A stretch of DNA of 64,000 nt. It comes from Chondrus crispus (lineage: Eukaryota > Rhodophyta > Florideophyceae > Gigartinales > Gigartinaceae). Location: contig NW_005179151.1 in NCBI RefSeq assembly GCF_000350225.1, forward strand, positions 363,790-427,789. The letters run 5' to 3'. Shown here piece by piece: positions 60,246 to 64,000 of the stretch (positions within the stretch are counted from its first letter, which is position 1; each line of letters starts with the position of its first letter). The position numbers and the translations under genes were made by a program. The notes below the pieces were generated by a model. It ran no database searches. It was not told the origin of the DNA and saw only the letters and a list, made by a program, of their open reading frames with translations.

Positions 60246-60920
60246 TGTAGAATAACGACCGTCGCGAGCGCCGGGAGTTTATTAACCGTGCGGCCGTGCA
60301 CGGTGCACACGTGGGCGGGTGTGCCCACGTGTAGGGAGCGCGCACGTTGACCAACCGGCCGTGGCGTGGCGCACGTGTACAGTAGCACACGTGTCGTCTG
60401 TGCAGTAGTCTACGCGTGTTACGTGTGCGCGTTAGCACACGTGTCGTCCGTGCGGTAGTCTGTAAGCAACACGCGTGTACAGTAATGCACACGTGTAGTA
60501 GCAGCGTCCGTGCGGTAGTAGTAATTATGGCGCTAGCTTTTTAATTGTGTACAGTACCCGGCACGCACTAGGCGGCAGGTACTGTACTACTGTACTGGGA
60601 CAGGTGTCCGAGGCGTCCCTCTGAGGGGTTAAGACCTGACACCCGTCCCTACCGGTAAAGTGGGGCAAGCTCGCCTCCGTCCCTTTCGCGCCTACGTACG
60701 TCCGTTTTCGGTTGTCTGTCGCGCGCGCTGGCTTCTAACCCGTTACCGGTCGCTCCCGTTCACGCACCACGGGGCGACTGCGCGTAACCGGCCAGTGAGC
60801 CACTCCCTTTTCGCGAGCTCGTCCGATCGGTTCAATTAGCGCGTCGCGTCCGCGCCGCGTGCTCCCTCGCTAAAGCCTCCGCCTCTCACCCAACCCAAGG
60901 CGGAGAGGAGTTATCCCACA
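60246..60920 (+). repeat. 5' LTR of gypsy element 2 (boundaries inferred)
   Basis: About 675 bp from TGTAGAATAACG to GTTATCCCACA. The inside is full of acacgtgt-type short repeats (60305-60500). Without the second LTR the ends rest on the TG...CA rule, the similarity of the start to gypsy 1 and the primer site behind it. Confidence 0.65.
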
Positions 60921-60923
60921 TTT

Positions 60924-60936
60924 TGGTACTCTTGTG
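60924..60936 (+). other. Primer binding site of gypsy element 2
   Basis: TGGTACTCTTGTG begins three bases after the LTR. The matching tRNA would end CACAAGAGTACCA. Its identity is not known. Confidence 0.55.
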
Positions 60937-61049
60937 GAGGGTGTAACTCTAGAGGTTGAGCCGCATGCGTAGTCGCTCGATCGCGTGCAGAACCGTACGG
61001 ACGGAAAAGGTTGAGAAATCACGGCGTCGATCGCGAAGCGTATTCGACG

Positions 61050-63479
61050 ATGAACCGACCGGAAGAAGGGGGAGACTCCGCCTCCGGGCGTCTGAGCACC
61101 CGCAGTGGCAGTGGCGCACCGGGCCCCCGAGTGGAAGACCCGGAAGCCCTGCTGCGACCGCCACCGCGACCGGGCCGCAAGCGAGCGTCCGCATCGGATG
61201 TTACGCCGGCCGTGTCGGCAGGCACTGAGAATCGCGTCCAATGGATGGTCGACGCGATTCAGCCGCGCATCCAGGCCTGGGTCGAGGAGTTCCTCGCTAC
61301 GGAACTCCCCCAGGTAGCGCGCGTATGCCTCGACCGAACGGTGCCCGCGCTCGTGGACGCGCACGTACGCAGCGCGATACCACCGCTTTTGGACGAACTT
61401 CTACCCGCTCAAGTCCAATGCGAGGTGGTGACCGCGCTCACCACTGTGGATGAAGAATCCCCGTCCGGTTCGGCTCTAAAGGGAGCGACCAGCTCCGCCG
61501 TGGCCAATCGTCTGGCCACGACCTTCGCCGGAGCAGGAGTCGACGCACGCGGGCAGCGCGACTAAACCGCTCCGGATTCTACGCTAACGCACGCTGAACC
61601 GATCGGCGCCGCACCCGGGATCGGTACAATGGCCCCTCACCCGGAGGGTAAGACCATTTACCTCCCACCAATTTATGGTGCTACAGGAGGGCCCACAGAA
61701 AATGGCCCTCCCGTACTCGCCGATACGGCTGGCCCCCGCGGGACAGAAAACCGCCTGGGGCGCTTCGCGACAGAAAAGCGACAGCCGTATCGGTCGAGCA
61801 GAAGAAGCGCACCCGGCGCTCAAGGCTACACCTCGGAGGGTACAGAAAACCCCTCCGAGGAAGAAGACACAAGACGTCGCCACAGGGCGACGCGCAAGAA
61901 CCGCGACGGACGCTACGCGCGATATCGCGATGCCGGAGGGGTCGGTTACCCCTCCGATGATAACCGCGAAGGACGCTATGTGCGATACCGCGATGCCGGA
62001 GGAGGTGGATACCCCTCCGATGACGAGGACACCGAGTCGGACGGATCGCGCAGAAGCGACTGCAGAGGCCGCAATGCGCGCGACCGACGTCCGTTCCGGC
62101 GAGAGGACTCCGATCCGGAGGGCTACAGTAGCCCCGGCGGAGAAGGAGACCGCCATCGCAGGGGCAGAGACCGCCGGTTTGCCCCGAGGCGGGATCCGAA
62201 ACGGTTGCCGGTGATCAGGCCGCTGAACGACATGTTCACCAAGGCCGTCGACTACCGCACGTATAGGCTGGAAAATCGCAGCGCGCGCTACGACGCGAGT
62301 ACCGCGCGGCGAGTTAACCGTTATCGGAAGAAGTTGGACGTCCAGCTGAAAACCCACACGTTCGGTGGTCAAGATCCAATCGCGGTGCAAGGGTTTCTCG
62401 CGCGCTTCAAGATGGCCTGCGACCACAATGGGGTCAGCGAAGGCGCGGCCGTATGGTGTTTCCAGTTCTATTTGACTGGGCAGGCTCACGCCTTGCTCCA
62501 GTCCAGGCTACACGGGAACACCATGGCGGTCGATGCGGAGCAGCGCGATATGCTCGAAACCTACGCGGAAGTTGTTAACTTTTTATTACACTCGTACGCG
62601 ACTGACGAAGTTATTTTCGAAGCGGTCGGTGATGTCACCTCCTTCCGTCAGAGCTCTAATATGACGGAGGAGGTGTACAGTAACCAGTTTTGGGACAAGG
62701 CGTTGCGCTGCGGAACCGTATTTTCGGACAGGCGCTTGAAGTCCCTTTTCGTTGAGGGACTTCTGCCAGCGACGTGCGCGCAGGTGCGGAATTATCTCGC
62801 GACGCATCCGGACGTGGACTACCAAGCGGTGGCACGCTACGCGCACGCGATAGGCGAGACGCACCGCTCGGCTCGAAGACAGGCGACCTCGTTCGCGTCG
62901 CCTCAAGCACCGTCCGATTCGGTGAGAAGATTCCCGCGCAACGCGCGGACAAGGCCCGTGCTGTCGGTCGAGTCCCTGTCTGAACTCCCGACAGCGCGCG
63001 GAACCGAAACGGAGGAGATACTGGCGGTGATGGACCATTCGGCGACGCCGAGCGCGCTTAGCTCGCCGCCGACTAGTTACCATCCGTCACCTGCCTCGTC
63101 CCCGGCGGGCGCACCGATGGCGCCCGCCCAACACGGTGACGCGCGCGCACATCCGTACAGAAGGCCAGTACAGAACCAGCGGGTCCGGTTCTTCAACCAA
63201 GGATTACCTGGACCCCCGCCATGTCGGTTCTGTCTGGACCTGACCCACCGACAGGGGCAATGTCCTGTGGTGGTGGATAGCGCGCTGCGTTCGAAGCTTT
63301 CGGAGGCCCGCGAGGCCAATTATCAAAAGCTTCGGATCCGTCAAAGTCTCCGCGCAGGTTCGCCGTTCGAGCGTCAAGCCCCGACCGCGTGGCGAATTCG
63401 CGTGCGCAGGTTCCCACGGGCATCTACGTGGTCGAGCCGCGCGAGACCGTCCAATCGAAAGAACCCGCGCTACCGCTGA
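61050..63479 (+). CDS. gag: Gag of gypsy element 2, split by an in-frame TAA
   Basis: The first ATG after the LTR (61050, MNRPEEGGDSASGRLS) opens a frame that stops at TAA 61563-61565 after 171 aa. The same frame is open again and has an ATG at 61629 (MAPHPEGKTIYLPP) giving 616 aa to 63479. The first part has a helix-rich segment (WMVDAIQPRIQAWVEEFLAT). The second part has RGDR/E-rich charged repeats, a retrotransposon-gag core (about residues 200-400; DYRTYRLENRSARYD is similar to DYRMYRLDNTSRL in gypsy 1) and a CCHC knuckle CRFCLDLTHRQGQC. Whether the TAA is a mutation or a real boundary of two proteins cannot be decided from one copy. Confidence 0.8.
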
Positions 63480-63554
63480 CGGACGAGGGGCCCGAGGACC
63501 TTAGGTTGACGGGGGAAGCCGGGGAGGACGCGTAGAGGCGTCGACGATCCCCCC

Positions 63555-64000
63555 GTGCCAAGCCTCAATAAACAAGGCACCCCGTCGGCCGCTTCGGTAC
63601 GCGCGCAATCACAGAGCCGAACGGACGAAGCGGCAATTTGCTTCTTCAAGAAGCAAAATTACAAGGTCACCGCAACGGTCGGACAACGACGCGCGATGAT
63701 GCGCGCCATCACGCCGGTTCTAGATTCGGGCGCCGGCCCGAATCTAATCCACCTACGCTGTGTAGCAGAACCGTGGCGCGCTGCCATCCAGTCCGCGCGG
63801 AGCCCGCCGCTCATCGACGCTTCGAATAGTTCGATGAAGGCCCTCGGCGAGCTCAAGCTGTACGTCCGGATTGGTGAGTTCGTCGCGCGTGTACCGTTCT
63901 TGGTAGTCACCAACCTTGCGGTGGACTGTATCCTCGGAACCACGTTCCTGGATCGCCACGTGAAGGCGATCCTGCCACCGCAGAGGAAGGTGCTGTTCCA
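63555..64000 (+). CDS. pol: Gypsy 2 Pol, protease start (partial)
   Basis: This is an open frame, the same frame as gag but behind at least two stop codons (63477-63479 and about 63507). It begins with a possible GTG and has no ATG before the protease. It contains VLDSGAGPNLI, the canonical aspartic-protease active-site motif, and later CILGTTFLDRHVKAI. It continues past the window end. Confidence 0.8.
   Translation, partial: MPSLNKQGTPSAASVRAQSQSRTDEAAICFFKKQNYKVTATVGQRRAMMRAITPVLDSGAGPNLIHLRCVAEPWRAAIQSARSPPLIDASNSSMKALGELKLYVRIGEFVARVPFLVVTNLAVDCILGTTFLDRHVKAILPPQRKVLF

Larger units (their letters stand above)
60246..64000 (+). mobile_element. Ty3/gypsy element 2, 5' part, runs off the window
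   Basis: The 5' LTR is followed by a primer site, gag with a zinc knuckle, and the start of pol with a protease. It inserted into the gene at 59488; the expected target duplication would be ctacc (60241-60245), to be seen at the 3' end outside the window. It is related in layout to gypsy element 1 (TGTAG-ATAAC start, similar Gag core) but clearly a different family. Confidence 0.85.

Noticed and set aside
1..64000. tRNA or rRNA genes
   Set aside because: Scanning by eye found no cloverleaf with a convincing anticodon and T-arm, and no rRNA-like stretch. A tRNA scan would settle it.

Overview
This window is eukaryotic repeat-rich DNA. It holds no bacterial-type operons, rRNA or recognisable tRNA, but it has LTR retrotransposons with gag and pol, cut-and-paste DNA transposons, short inverted-repeat elements, GT-AG intron signals and TATA-like promoters. 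A captured fragment of a class I fructose-bisphosphate aldolase resembles the algal/plant type. My best guess is a nuclear scaffold of a red alga, but this is a weak inference. Two 100-base runs of N (29519-29618 and 42140-42239) mark assembly gaps.

Layout. (1) 235-19730 is a Ty1/copia element (320-bp LTRs, 5-bp target duplication ttgcc). Its leader is interrupted by a complete 13.3-kb Ty3/gypsy chromovirus (878-14141; 701-bp LTRs, target duplication ctctg) that carries a large antisense ORF between pol and the 3' LTR. (2) From about 19.83 kb to 53.1 kb the DNA is best read as two copies of one block of about 9 kb. Copy 1 (about 19.83-28.5 kb) carries units A-B-C. Copy 2 (about 29.1-53.1 kb) carries D-E-G and has been inflated by later insertions: a copia element with very short LTRs (31652-36198), an extra unit F, a deleted Harbinger-type element (40689-41928), a foldback element, an autonomous PIF/Harbinger transposon (43167-49817) and a 314-bp MITE. 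Because the other copy is uninterrupted, empty sites can be read directly for several insertions. (3) Each unit A-G carries, on the minus strand, a small gene for a secreted/single-pass membrane protein (159-188 aa) behind a TATTTAAATC promoter. Six of the seven copies are intact. I do not recognise the family. (4) 53861-55800 is a deleted pogo-type transposon in a TA site. It is followed by repeats, a broken D-amino-acid-oxidase-like gene (about 57.4-58.1 kb) and an unrecognised broken gene (59488-60245) cut by a second Ty3/gypsy element that runs off the window end.

The autonomous Harbinger element combines an intact DDE transposase, a convergent SAP-like second ORF, a captured aldolase N-terminal fragment and a tandem array of about 14 units of 145 bp that appears to have grown out of the captured aldolase sequence. 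This element and the seven-copy membrane-protein family are the two most unusual things here.
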